Positions 37,914-46,500 of a DNA stretch of 64,000 nucleotides are shown piece after piece. Location of the stretch: assembly GCF_014069875.1 (NCBI RefSeq), contig NZ_CP059676.1:2108001-2172000 (forward strand). Reading direction: 5' to 3'. The notes under the pieces are model-generated. The model was not told where the DNA came from. It worked only from the letters and a program-made list of their open reading frames with translations, and ran no database searches. The DNA is from Flaviflexus equikiangi. GTDB lineage: Bacteria > Actinomycetota > Actinomycetes > Actinomycetales > Actinomycetaceae. The translations under genes were made by a program, and so were the position numbers. Position 1 is the stretch's first letter. Every line of letters begins with the position of its first letter.

Positions 37914-38305
37914 GAGAGGGTCTCCGACTTGATCGATACGTTGGTTGCTTTGATCAGGGCGGTTGCCGGGGAGCCGACCTCGATGTTCATCTCCCGCACC
38001 GCCTCGGCGGAGATGAGGGAGACAACCCGGTAGATCCCGCATTGGAGATCAACCTGCGCCATCACCCCGTCCATCTGGATTCGTGTCACGATCCCGGCAA
38101 GCTCGTTCCGTGTCGACACCTCGTGGTCACCAGCCGCCTTGCCCTCTGCAAGAGCAAGAGCGAGAGCAGCGACAGAGGTGCCGGCAATGCGAATCCGATT
38201 TCCGTCTTTCCGCGCTTGGAGGGAGCCATCGTCGACCCAGCGACGCACCGTATCGTCCGAGACGCCGAGAAGACGCGCCACATCTTTCACCCGATATTCT
38301 GACAT
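37910..38305 (-). CDS. HTH-TOBE molybdate-responsive regulator
   Basis: A 131-residue protein that starts at ATG 38305 (MSEYRVKDVARLLGVSDDT). Residues 3-50 are a MerR/excisionase-type helix-turn-helix (VRRWVDDGSLQARKDGNRIR), and residues about 70-131 are a TOBE/Mop domain (GIVTRIQMDGVMAQVDLQ and SPATALIKATNVSI), a known molybdate-binding fold. It is the first gene of the mod operon. It is most likely the molybdate-dependent autoregulator, in the role filled by ModE in proteobacteria, but with a different DNA-binding domain. Two palindromes lie upstream. Confidence 0.88.
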   Translation of the reverse strand: MSEYRVKDVARLLGVSDDTVRRWVDDGSLQARKDGNRIRIAGTSVAALALALAEGKAAGDHEVSTRNELAGIVTRIQMDGVMAQVDLQCGIYRVVSLISAEAVREMNIEVGSPATALIKATNVSIKSETLS

Positions 38306-38322
38306 AGCCGCTAGCTTACACG

Positions 38323-38361
38323 GCATATGCGGTCACTCTGGAACCAAAGTCCCGCATATGC
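38323..38361. promoter_or_regulatory. Twin GCATATGC palindromes, probable operator of the mod operon
   Basis: GCATATGC occurs at 38323-38330 and 38354-38361, the second extended to CGCATATGCG. The centres are 31 bases apart, three helical turns, and lie in the gap between the regulator and the divergent gene at 38477. TATAAA at 38364-38369 could be a -10 on the plus strand. The link to the HTH-TOBE protein is inferred. Confidence 0.6.
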
Positions 38362-38476
38362 GCCTATAAAGATGTGGTTTGCGAAAGGACTGTTTCACTG
38401 GCAGTGGGCGCGTCTGCGGAGTACATTGTCATCAATGCTGATCACTCGGTCGGCAGCCCCGACGGAAGGAGGCCTA

Positions 38477-38650
38477 GTGAGTATTTTTGACAAGGCAAAG
38501 GAAGCGTTGAACTCTGAGAAGGCCGAGCAGGTCTCTGATCAGGCCCTGGATCGCGCTGAGGCTCTCGCTAAGTCGAAGGCTGGCGCCGAGCATCACGACA
38601 AGATTTCAGGAGTCCGGGATTCGATCGACAAGCAGGTCGGTACCGAGTAA
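38477..38650 (+). CDS. Small MT0933/Rv0909-like antitoxin-family protein
   Basis: A 57-residue charged helical protein with a GTG start after GGAAGGAGG. The pattern SIFDKAKEALNSEKAEQVSD followed by ALDRAEALAKSKAG resembles the actinobacterial MT0933 family, which is named as an antitoxin from the Rv0909-Rv0910 pair. No toxin gene is next to it: the next gene is a prolyl oligopeptidase behind a terminator. A SRPBCC (Rv0910-like) protein exists at 58852 but 20 kb away. It could have another role. Confidence 0.75.
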   Translation: MSIFDKAKEALNSEKAEQVSDQALDRAEALAKSKAGAEHHDKISGVRDSIDKQVGTE

Positions 38651-38665
38651 CCGTTGACTTTGCCC

Positions 38666-38695
38666 ACTGTGCCCGGCCTCATGGCCGGGCACAGT
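38666..38695 (+). terminator. Terminator after small antitoxin-like gene
   Basis: A 13-bp perfect stem with TCAT loop, 16 bases after the stop codon. Confidence 0.8.
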
Positions 38696-38726
38696 GCATA
38701 GGGGAAGATTCCCTTAGACTGGCGTC

Positions 38727-40748
38727 ATGATGGATCCGCGGATATGGCTGGAAGATTCGACTGAAACGACCTTCGAGTGGGTGATGGCGAGGACTGATCG
38801 GACGCTCGAATCCTATGGTGGGAGCGGCTTCGACACCGCGAAGTCGGAACTGTTCGACATCCTCTCCGCGAAAGACAAGCTCGATCTGGGCACCCTCCGC
38901 GGCGGCTATATCTACAACTTCCACACGGATGGCAACAACCCCCGAGGGCTGTGGCGCCGCACGACCCTCGAGGACTACCTGTCCGAGCCCGTCTGGGACG
39001 TCCTCCTCGACATTGATGCGCTGGGGGCGGCCGAGGGAGAGTCATGGGTGTTCGGCGGCGCGAACCTTCGCCGGCCCAACTTCGACAGGGCACTCATCAC
39101 CCTCAAACCCGGCGGCTCTGATGCGAATGTGGTGCGGGAGTTCGACCTCGAGACACGCTCTTTCCTCGACGACGGATACTCGGCACCCGCCTCGAAGGGT
39201 TCCATGTCGTGGACCGAGAACGATTCCGTCCTCGTGGCACGCGACTTCGGGGCCGGTTCCCTCACCGACTCGGGATATCCGCGATCGGTTCGACTATGGA
39301 AACGCGGCACGAGCATCGCCGACGCTCCCACTATTCTCGAAGGCGAGCGGGAAGATATCGTCGTCTCCGCATCGCACGACTTCACCCCCGGCTACGAGAG
39401 GACCTTTGCCGCACGGGCGACAGACTTCCGCAACACGATCCTCTACGAAGTGGATGAGGAGACTCTCGAGCTGACCGAGATCCTCCTGCCGCACAGCGCG
39501 GGCGTCGGCATGGTGAAAGACTGGGCGATCCTCGAGCTGCGATACGACTGGCACCTCGACGGCACAACCTTCGCGGCCGGCTCGCTCCTTGCCCTGCCCT
39601 ATGCGGATGCTCTCACGGGCCCGGTGGCCGACCGTGTCGTGACGATCTTCGCTCCCACTCCGCACGCTTCCCTGGCGGGCTTGACCGAGCTCCAATCGGG
39701 GATCGTCTTCACCACGCTCGACAACGTTCGCAGCCGCGTCTACTTCGCCGCCATCGACACCTGGGAGGTGACAGAGCTCCATCCCGACCTGGGCGAGTTC
39801 GATTCGATCGGCGTGAGCGCTGTCGACCGCGAGCGCGGCGACGACGTGTGGGTGACGACGACGGGGTTCCTCACTTCCACGACACTGCTCTATGGTTCCG
39901 CGTCGAAGGACGGACTCGATATTGCGCAGGTGCGTTCGACACCGGAACGTTTCGACGCGAGCGGAATGGTCGTACGTCAGCGGTGGGCAGTATCTGCTGA
40001 CGGAACACGGGTTCCCTACTTCCTTGTCGGCGCGCGGGAGGCGATTGACGGCGGGGCGCCTGCCCGCTGCCTCCTGGACGGATATGGGGGTTTCGAGATC
40101 TCCCGCACGCCCGGCTACGCGGGCACCTACGGCAAGGGCTGGCTTGAGAAGGGGGGCGTGTATGCCGTTGCGAACATTCGCGGCGGCGGGGAGTTCGGCC
40201 CGTCATGGCATCAGGCCGCTCTCAAGGAGGGGCGTCATCGCGCCTATGCCGATTTCGCGGCCGTTGCGGCTGATCTCGTGGCGACTGGGGTGACGACGGT
40301 GGACCGCCTGGCCGCGATCGGCGGTTCGAACGGCGGCCTGCTCATGGGCAACATGTATACGACGTATCCGGAGCTGTTCGGTGCGATTGTGTGCCGGGTT
40401 CCGCTGCTCGACATGAAGAGGTTCTCGCATCTCCTTGCGGGGGCGTCCTGGATGGATGAGTACGGCAATCCGGATACTGACGATTGGGAGTTCCTCCAGG
40501 CCTATTCCCCGTATCACAACGTATCGGCGGGCGGATCGTATCCCCCGATCCTTGTCATGACGTCGACGAAGGATGATCGCGTCCATCCCGGTCACGCCAG
40601 AAAGTTCGTTGCCCTGCTCGAGGAGTGCGGGCACGACGTGGAGTATTACGAGAACATCGAAGGCGGCCATGCCGGTGCTGCGGATGCTGAACAGAGCGCT
40701 CTCAGCCTCGCGTTGATCTTCCAGTTCCTCGAACGCCGGCTGGCATGA
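38727..40748 (+). CDS. Prolyl oligopeptidase family serine peptidase
   Basis: A 673-residue S9A-type enzyme. An N-terminal beta-propeller (about 60-400) precedes an alpha/beta hydrolase domain. The catalytic Ser is in AAIGGSNGGLLMG, Asp in TSTKDDRVHPGHARKF and His in EGGHAGA. The stretch RGGGEFGPSWHQAALKEGRH is typical of the family. It has no signal peptide, so it should be a cytoplasmic peptidase that cuts short proline-containing peptides. The start may be either of the two successive ATG codons at 38727 and 38730. Confidence 0.93.
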   Translation: MMDPRIWLEDSTETTFEWVMARTDRTLESYGGSGFDTAKSELFDILSAKDKLDLGTLRGGYIYNFHTDGNNPRGLWRRTTLEDYLSEPVWDVLLDIDALGAAEGESWVFGGANLRRPNFDRALITLKPGGSDANVVREFDLETRSFLDDGYSAPASKGSMSWTENDSVLVARDFGAGSLTDSGYPRSVRLWKRGTSIADAPTILEGEREDIVVSASHDFTPGYERTFAARATDFRNTILYEVDEETLELTEILLPHSAGVGMVKDWAILELRYDWHLDGTTFAAGSLLALPYADALTGPVADRVVTIFAPTPHASLAGLTELQSGIVFTTLDNVRSRVYFAAIDTWEVTELHPDLGEFDSIGVSAVDRERGDDVWVTTTGFLTSTTLLYGSASKDGLDIAQVRSTPERFDASGMVVRQRWAVSADGTRVPYFLVGAREAIDGGAPARCLLDGYGGFEISRTPGYAGTYGKGWLEKGGVYAVANIRGGGEFGPSWHQAALKEGRHRAYADFAAVAADLVATGVTTVDRLAAIGGSNGGLLMGNMYTTYPELFGAIVCRVPLLDMKRFSHLLAGASWMDEYGNPDTDDWEFLQAYSPYHNVSAGGSYPPILVMTSTKDDRVHPGHARKFVALLEECGHDVEYYENIEGGHAGAADAEQSALSLALIFQFLERRLA

Positions 40749-40751
40749 GAA

Positions 40752-40773
40752 CGGACCGGCTCATGCCGGTCCG
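40752..40773. terminator. Terminator between prolyl oligopeptidase and small membrane gene
   Basis: A 9-bp stem with TCAT loop between the convergent ends of the two genes. Confidence 0.7.
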
Positions 40774-40785
40774 GGGGTGATGGTC

Positions 40786-40950
40786 TCAGATGAGGAAGGC
40801 TGAGAAGCCGACGAGTCCGACGATGAGAAGAACTGCGACGAGAGCCTGCCATTTGGGGCGGGGGCGGGGCGTGTAATCGGCTCCGGGGACGTAGCCACCG
40901 AAGTCGTAGCCACCGGAATTCCGGCGATCATGACCTTTGGACGAGGACAT
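40786..40950 (-). CDS. Small single-pass membrane protein
   Basis: A 54-residue protein with ATG 40950 and AAGGAG upstream. Residues 1-33 are polar with Gly, Tyr and Pro (SGGYDFGGYVPG) and residues 34-53 form one membrane helix (ALVAVLLIVGLVGFSAFLI). Family unknown. The clear ribosome-binding site and the downstream terminator support it as a real gene. The 290 bases to the next gene hold only promoters. Confidence 0.7.
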   Translation of the reverse strand: MSSSKGHDRRNSGGYDFGGYVPGADYTPRPRPKWQALVAVLLIVGLVGFSAFLI

Positions 40951-41240
40951 CGACCACTCCTTTGCGAGAGTCCGAGACGTAGTGGAACCAACACTAGCCT
41001 GTTGCGAATCGGCACGATACTGCCAAAGTGACACAAACATCTGACAAATCCTCCAGGACGTTCCGACAGAGGAGTGAGATCTTGCGCACACATGCGCGCG
41101 GTTTTCCGAGCGCGTGCCCACACGCCTCTGCACACCACAGCACTCCACCGAGGCGTCACTGCAGGTCAGACCCCTTGTGTCGTGGATCATACGGACGTAG
41201 TCTCAACGGACACATACTCCTCCAATGACGAAGGATTGTT

Positions 41241-42272
41241 ATGAAAGCAGTACGAATCCACAAATACCATGAGATGCCTCACCTTGATGACGTTCCGGAA
41301 CCGGTGATCACCGGTCCGTGGGATGTCATCGTCAAGGTCGGGGCGGCTGGCCTGTGCCGCACCGACCTGCACATTATCGAAGGGCAGTGGGATCCGATCC
41401 AGAACCCTACCCTGCCCTATATCCTCGGCCACGAAAACGCTGGCTGGGTCCACGCTGTCGGTTCCGCCGTCTCGAACGTCGAGGTCGGCGACACGGTCAT
41501 CATGCACCCGCTCGTCACGTGCGGGCTCTGCCCCGAATGTCGGCGTGGCAACGACTCCCACTGTTCACACTCATCTTTCCCCGGGCTCAACGCCGAGGGC
41601 GGGATGGCGGAGTATATGCTGACGAATGCTCGTGCGGTTGTGAAGCTTGACCCGAAGCTCCAGCCTCGCGACATTGCGGCACTGGCCGATGCTGGCCTCA
41701 CCGCATACCACGCTGTTCGGAAGACTATTCCGGCGCTGCATCCCGGCACTCACGCGGTCGTCATGGGAGCGGGAGGCCTCGGCCACATCGGCATCCAGTC
41801 CCTCCTGGCACTCACCCCCGCCCAGATCACTGTCATCGACAAGTCTGAGGCGGCCCTGGAACTGGCCAGCAGTCTCGGCGCTCATCACACCGTCCTCGCA
41901 ACGGATGATACGGAAGCGATCATCAAGCAGGTGCATGAGATCACCGGTGGAGGCGCACACGTCGTCCTCGACTTCATCGCGGAGATGGGAATGGAGCTTC
42001 TCGGCCCGAACCTTATCCGCAACCAGGGAGACTATTACGTCATCGGCTACGGCGGAATGGTCAAGATCGAGACCCTCTCGATCATCTCCCGGGAGATCAA
42101 TGTGATCGGCAACCTCGTGGGAACCTACGACGATCTCGTCCAGCTCATGACATTGACGGCAGAGGGCAAGATCTCGCTCCACACGTCAGTGTACGAGCTC
42201 GGCGCATATGCGGATGCGATCAACGACCTCGACAACGGTCGACTGGTCGGTCGCGGAATCCTCGTTCCCTAG
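41241..42272 (+). CDS. Zinc-dependent NAD alcohol dehydrogenase
   Basis: A 343-residue medium-chain dehydrogenase. Catalytic zinc ligands: Cys in AAGLCRTDLH and His-Glu in LGHENAGWV; structural zinc: CGLCPECRRGNDSHC. The Rossmann motif GAGGLGHIGIQ and acidic residue in VIDKSE favour NAD over NADP. It resembles alcohol dehydrogenases/threonine dehydrogenase-like enzymes of actinobacteria. AAGGA lies before ATG. It stands alone and ends at a stem-loop. Confidence 0.9.
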   Translation: MKAVRIHKYHEMPHLDDVPEPVITGPWDVIVKVGAAGLCRTDLHIIEGQWDPIQNPTLPYILGHENAGWVHAVGSAVSNVEVGDTVIMHPLVTCGLCPECRRGNDSHCSHSSFPGLNAEGGMAEYMLTNARAVVKLDPKLQPRDIAALADAGLTAYHAVRKTIPALHPGTHAVVMGAGGLGHIGIQSLLALTPAQITVIDKSEAALELASSLGAHHTVLATDDTEAIIKQVHEITGGGAHVVLDFIAEMGMELLGPNLIRNQGDYYVIGYGGMVKIETLSIISREINVIGNLVGTYDDLVQLMTLTAEGKISLHTSVYELGAYADAINDLDNGRLVGRGILVP

Positions 42273-42284
42273 ACCAGCGCTGTC

Positions 42285-42316
42285 GGCACCGGGGGCTCTG
42301 CGGGCCGTCCGGTGCC
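42285..42316 (+). terminator. Terminator after alcohol dehydrogenase
   Basis: An 8-bp stem of GGCACCGG with CCGGTGCC, 13 bases after the stop codon, with an imperfect inner stem. It lies before the convergent GluQ-RS end. Confidence 0.6.
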
Positions 42317-42372
42317 CACAGCCCTTTCCACCCACCGGCAATTCCTCCACATGCGGTCAACGGGCGAGACTC

Positions 42373-43308
42373 TCACTCTTCAGACCTGGACTTCCGCGCC
42401 AGCGGATCAAAGATCCAGGGCTCACGGCCGATCAGGTCGAGCGAGAACTGCTCAAGGAACTCTGCACTGGTGCCGCTGTGGATACCGAGGGATTGTGAGA
42501 TGAGGGAGAAGACTTCCCCCGTGCTCCAACCTTCCCGGTGAAGTTCGTCAAGGGTGACCGCACCATCCCTTTTCGCGAGTCTTTTCCCTGCCGAGTTGAG
42601 GACGAGCGGCACGTGAATATACTCCGGGGTCTCGTATCCGAGAAGCTGCTGCAGGTAGACCTGTCGCGGGGTCGAATCGAGCAGATCATCGCCGCGAACG
42701 ATCTGGGACACGCCCTGATGGTGATCATCGACAACGGCCACCAGATTGTAGGCGTACGCCCCATCCCCCCGTTGGACGACGAAATCATCGACGTAACCGG
42801 TGAATTCGCCGCACAACCTGTCAGTCACCGTGAGCGTTGCGACGTCTGTCTTGAGCCTCAGGGCGGGGCCGCGCCGCATGGTGGAGAGCTTGTCCCTGCC
42901 GTGCCGGCGTTCTGTTTCGCTGAGGTGCCGGCATGTTCCCGGGTAGGATCCGGGCGGGGCGTGCGGCGCCCGCGGAGCATCTTTCATGTCTGCCCGCGTG
43001 CAGTAGCACTCGTAGAGCAGGTCACGCTCGCGCAGCCTCGAGACGACCTCCCCATAGGCATCAACCCGATCGCTCTGGAACAGGACATGACCGTCCCAGT
43101 CGATGCCGATCTCGGAAAGGTCCCTCAGCTGCGTCTCGACATGCTCGAGTCGGCATCTCTCATCAAGATCCTCCATCCTCATGACAAACCCCAGGCCTGC
43201 CTTCCTCGCACAGGCCCACGCGATCAGTCCGGTCCGGAGGTTGCCGAGATGGAGGTCGCCTGATGGTGACGGCGCATAGCGCCCTCTTCCGCGTTCCACC
43301 GATGTCAT
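42373..43308 (-). CDS. gluQ: Glutamyl-Q tRNA(Asp) synthetase
   Basis: A 311-residue paralogue of the GluRS catalytic core without an anticodon-binding domain. ATG 43308 has GGGAGG upstream. HIGH-like motif in GRYAPSPSGDLHLGNLRTG, KMSKS-like KRLAKRDGA, and the zinc site CYC...YPGTC (C-x-C-x18-Y-x3-C) that marks GluQ-RS. It attaches glutamate to queuosine in tRNA-Asp. No queuosine synthesis genes lie in the window. Confidence 0.93.
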   Translation of the reverse strand: MTSVERGRGRYAPSPSGDLHLGNLRTGLIAWACARKAGLGFVMRMEDLDERCRLEHVETQLRDLSEIGIDWDGHVLFQSDRVDAYGEVVSRLRERDLLYECYCTRADMKDAPRAPHAPPGSYPGTCRHLSETERRHGRDKLSTMRRGPALRLKTDVATLTVTDRLCGEFTGYVDDFVVQRGDGAYAYNLVAVVDDHHQGVSQIVRGDDLLDSTPRQVYLQQLLGYETPEYIHVPLVLNSAGKRLAKRDGAVTLDELHREGWSTGEVFSLISQSLGIHSGTSAEFLEQFSLDLIGREPWIFDPLARKSRSEE

Positions 43309-43482
43309 CGTTGCCTCCCATGGCAAGCGTAGCGAAATCACCCCCTCCGCATCATCGAGGCCCGCCCGCCACATGCCAGCGTGCGGCACTCCTCGTGCGA
43401 TACGTGTGGAGGCCAGAGAGTCTCTTCCCCCAGCACGTCCCAGCCTGAATCACCGCACTGAGACGCAGACGCAAGGCCCATA

Positions 43483-43509
43483 GGTGCGGGACTCGAGGAG
43501 TCCCGCACC
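43483..43509 (-). terminator. Terminator after large secreted hydrolase
   Basis: An 11-bp perfect stem (43483-43493 with 43499-43509) 66 bases beyond the stop of the minus-strand gene. Confidence 0.7.
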
Positions 43510-43574
43510 CGTTCAGCACATTCTAGTCGGCCCGCCTCGGGCCGCTCCTATCTGATATCGAGAGGAGCAGCGGC

Positions 43575-46500
43575 TTAGCGGCTGACGTGCTGGTTCATGA
43601 CAGGAGTATCGACCCCATCACCGTCCCAGTCACCGACAAAGACCGCACCATCAGCGAAGTCGATAGCCTCGTCCGCGGGCCCTCCGGACAGAACATTCTT
43701 GAGGAAGATGGTCTCGCCTCGGCGAAGCGCAATCGTGTCGTTTCCATCCCCGTCGAAGTCCCCGGGAAGCGCCTCATCAGCATTCCTGCCGTAGGCGAAG
43801 GACGTCTCCGCGTTGCCGCCCTGAAGAGCATTCGATACGAAGAACACGCGCCCGCGGCGGACGAGTATCGTGTCCGACGAGTTGCCGTCCCAGTCACCGA
43901 CCAGAACCTCATCGCTCTCGCGTCCGTAATGGAAAGTGATCTCAGCATCGCCTCCGACGAGCTCGTTCATGAGGAGGAACGTGTCGCCGCGGCGCACCCC
44001 GAGGGTATCGCTACCGTTACCGTCCCAGTCACCGACCAGAACCTCATCGCCCTCTCGACCGTAGCGGAAAGATGCGTCCGCTACACCGCCGACTAGCTCG
44101 TTGTCGAGGTAGAAGACCTTGCCGCGGCGAACGCCGATGGAGTCCTGACCATCCCCGTCCCAGTCTCCGACAATGACCTCATCGCCCTCTCGGCCGAACG
44201 CAATCGTCAAGCCGATATCTGTCGAATCCCAGGCATTCGGGAAGCGGAACAGATTTCCTGTTGTCGGGGCCGGAAGAGCAAATGACCATTCGGACCGCGC
44301 ACCCTCGGAGAGGATGTAGCCCTCGGCGGCACGCGCGGTTACGGTCGTGTCCTTCTTGATCTCGATATTGCCGGTCACGACCTTATCCGCGATGAGGTAG
44401 TCGACGCCGTCGACCTCGGGGATCGAGATGACGTTGCCGGTGAAGCCTGGCTTTTCGGGGGTGACCGGCACGAGATCAGGGGCGATCGTGAAGTCTGCCG
44501 TGACGGACTCGGTGTTGACCGTGAGCGTCAGCGATCCTTCCCCTCCCGAGAGCGGGGTGAGGGTATTGGACTCGGGATCGAAGGCGGCAATGCTACCCTC
44601 GGCAGCCGACTCGACGTCACCGATATGGATGCTGTCGGATGACCAGGCGTAGCTCATGGGCCATGCCACCGGCATGGTGCGCACGCCGTCGTCCTGAGAC
44701 ATGGTCGGCGTCAGAGTGATCGCCTCACCGTTCGCCTCGAGAACGGTCGGGAACTCGCCGAGCGAGAGACCGTCGTCATCGACGCGGGTGTTGACCTCGA
44801 AGGAGATCCACTCACGAGGACTCGAGGAGGCGGCGGGATCGATGCCGATCATCGACCAACCCGTGAACGAACCGGAGCTTCCACCGGTCGGGCCTTTCCC
44901 TGCATTGCCGTTGATGAAGTACGGGATGCCATCGAGGGTCATGGCGTGGAAGATGCCGACACCTGCCGCGACATTCGCGATAGGTTTTCCGGTCTGAGAC
45001 CTGAAGTCTTCGAGCCAGTCGCGGAGCATCTCAGCATCGAGGCGGTTCGACATCTGGCTCGCTTTCGTGGGAAGCGGGTCGTCGACCGGGTGGTGCTGGA
45101 ACAGGACGACGCCGGTGATGTCATCGTTCGTCGCGGCGTCGTCGAGTGCGCGGCGAAGCATGGTCAGCTGCTCGAAATCGTGGCTGAGGCTGCCAGGGGC
45201 AGAGTTCACCCACACGAGGCGTGTCCCCTCAACATCAAGGTATCCGTTGGTGGCACCGAACGCGTCAACGAAGTTTCTGATGTCTCCGCCCATGATCTCG
45301 TGATTGCCCGGCACGTACACATAGGGGAAGTCCCCGAGCTCCTCATCGATGATGCGCTGTGCGAGCTCGAAGTCTTCCGGGGCCCCCTCGTCGACGAAAT
45401 CGCCGTTGATGATGACAAGATCGGGGTCTTCGGCAAGGATCTCGCGGAACGACTCGCGTGCTCCTTGGACAGCCCCAGAATCGGGTTGGCGTGCCACGAA
45501 CTGAGCGTCGGACACGACGGCAATCCGCAGGGGTGAATCGTCCGTGCCGCCTGCACGGACGATGACGGGGTCGGTCACGTCCTCGACGACCGGCAGGTCG
45601 ACGCGGGTCGGGACGAGTGCCTGGATATCTGACACGACAACCGAGTCTGTGTATTGAGCCGCGGGGCGCGTCTCCATGAGCCGGAACATTTGGAAGGTGA
45701 GCGGATAGTCCACACCGGAGGGGACTGCGAAGGTGACGCGGCGCCAGCCCTCGAACGGTTCTGCCGAACCATCAAGCTGGGTGACTGTGCCATCGGCCTG
45801 GCGGACTTGGATGCGGGGCCATGCCCCGTGCGCGTTCCCATCCATCCACGCCGTGAGAGCTGTCGGCTGTCCCGGGATTTCGATGCCATCGCCGGGGGCA
45901 ATCGCATAGGCGCCGCGCGTTCCCGTTGACTGGGTGAAGTCGAAGGAGATCGCGGCTCCGCCACGATCGTCCTGGCCGTCCGCCGGTGTGACCGTTACTC
46001 CCGGTGCACGAGCCTGACCTGCCGTCCACTGGTCAGCATCTTCGAAGTTAGCGACCGGCAGCGTATCCACGCCGACGCTCACGGCAGCCTCTGCAGAGAT
46101 TCCATTGACATCGACGGTGAGAGGAGCGGACGCATTGTCGGCGTTCGCACTCACCGCGAAGGTACCGGTCGAGCCGGGTTCGATGGTGAACGCACCGCCC
46201 TCATTGCCCGCAATCGTGACGTCGCCGGCATCGATAGGAGCCCTGTAGCCGTCTTTGTCATAGCCGTAGACGGTGAAGGATGCGACGTCGTCAGAGCTGG
46301 AGAGCTGAACAACGGAGGGGCTGACTTCGATACGGGAGAGCTCCCCGAGGACCTCGATGTTGAGCGATCCGCTCGCATCGCCGTGCGATGCCACGACCGT
46401 GTCGGTCCCGGTTGCGATGCCAGTCAGGGTGGCCGTGTGATCACCATGCGATTCGACTGTGACAGCGCCGGTCGCCGACCAGGCGGGTACCGTGCCGGGC

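Noticed and set aside
38477-38650. Toxin-antitoxin module with the small MT0933-like gene
   Set aside because: No toxin gene adjoins; the next gene is a prolyl oligopeptidase behind a terminator.
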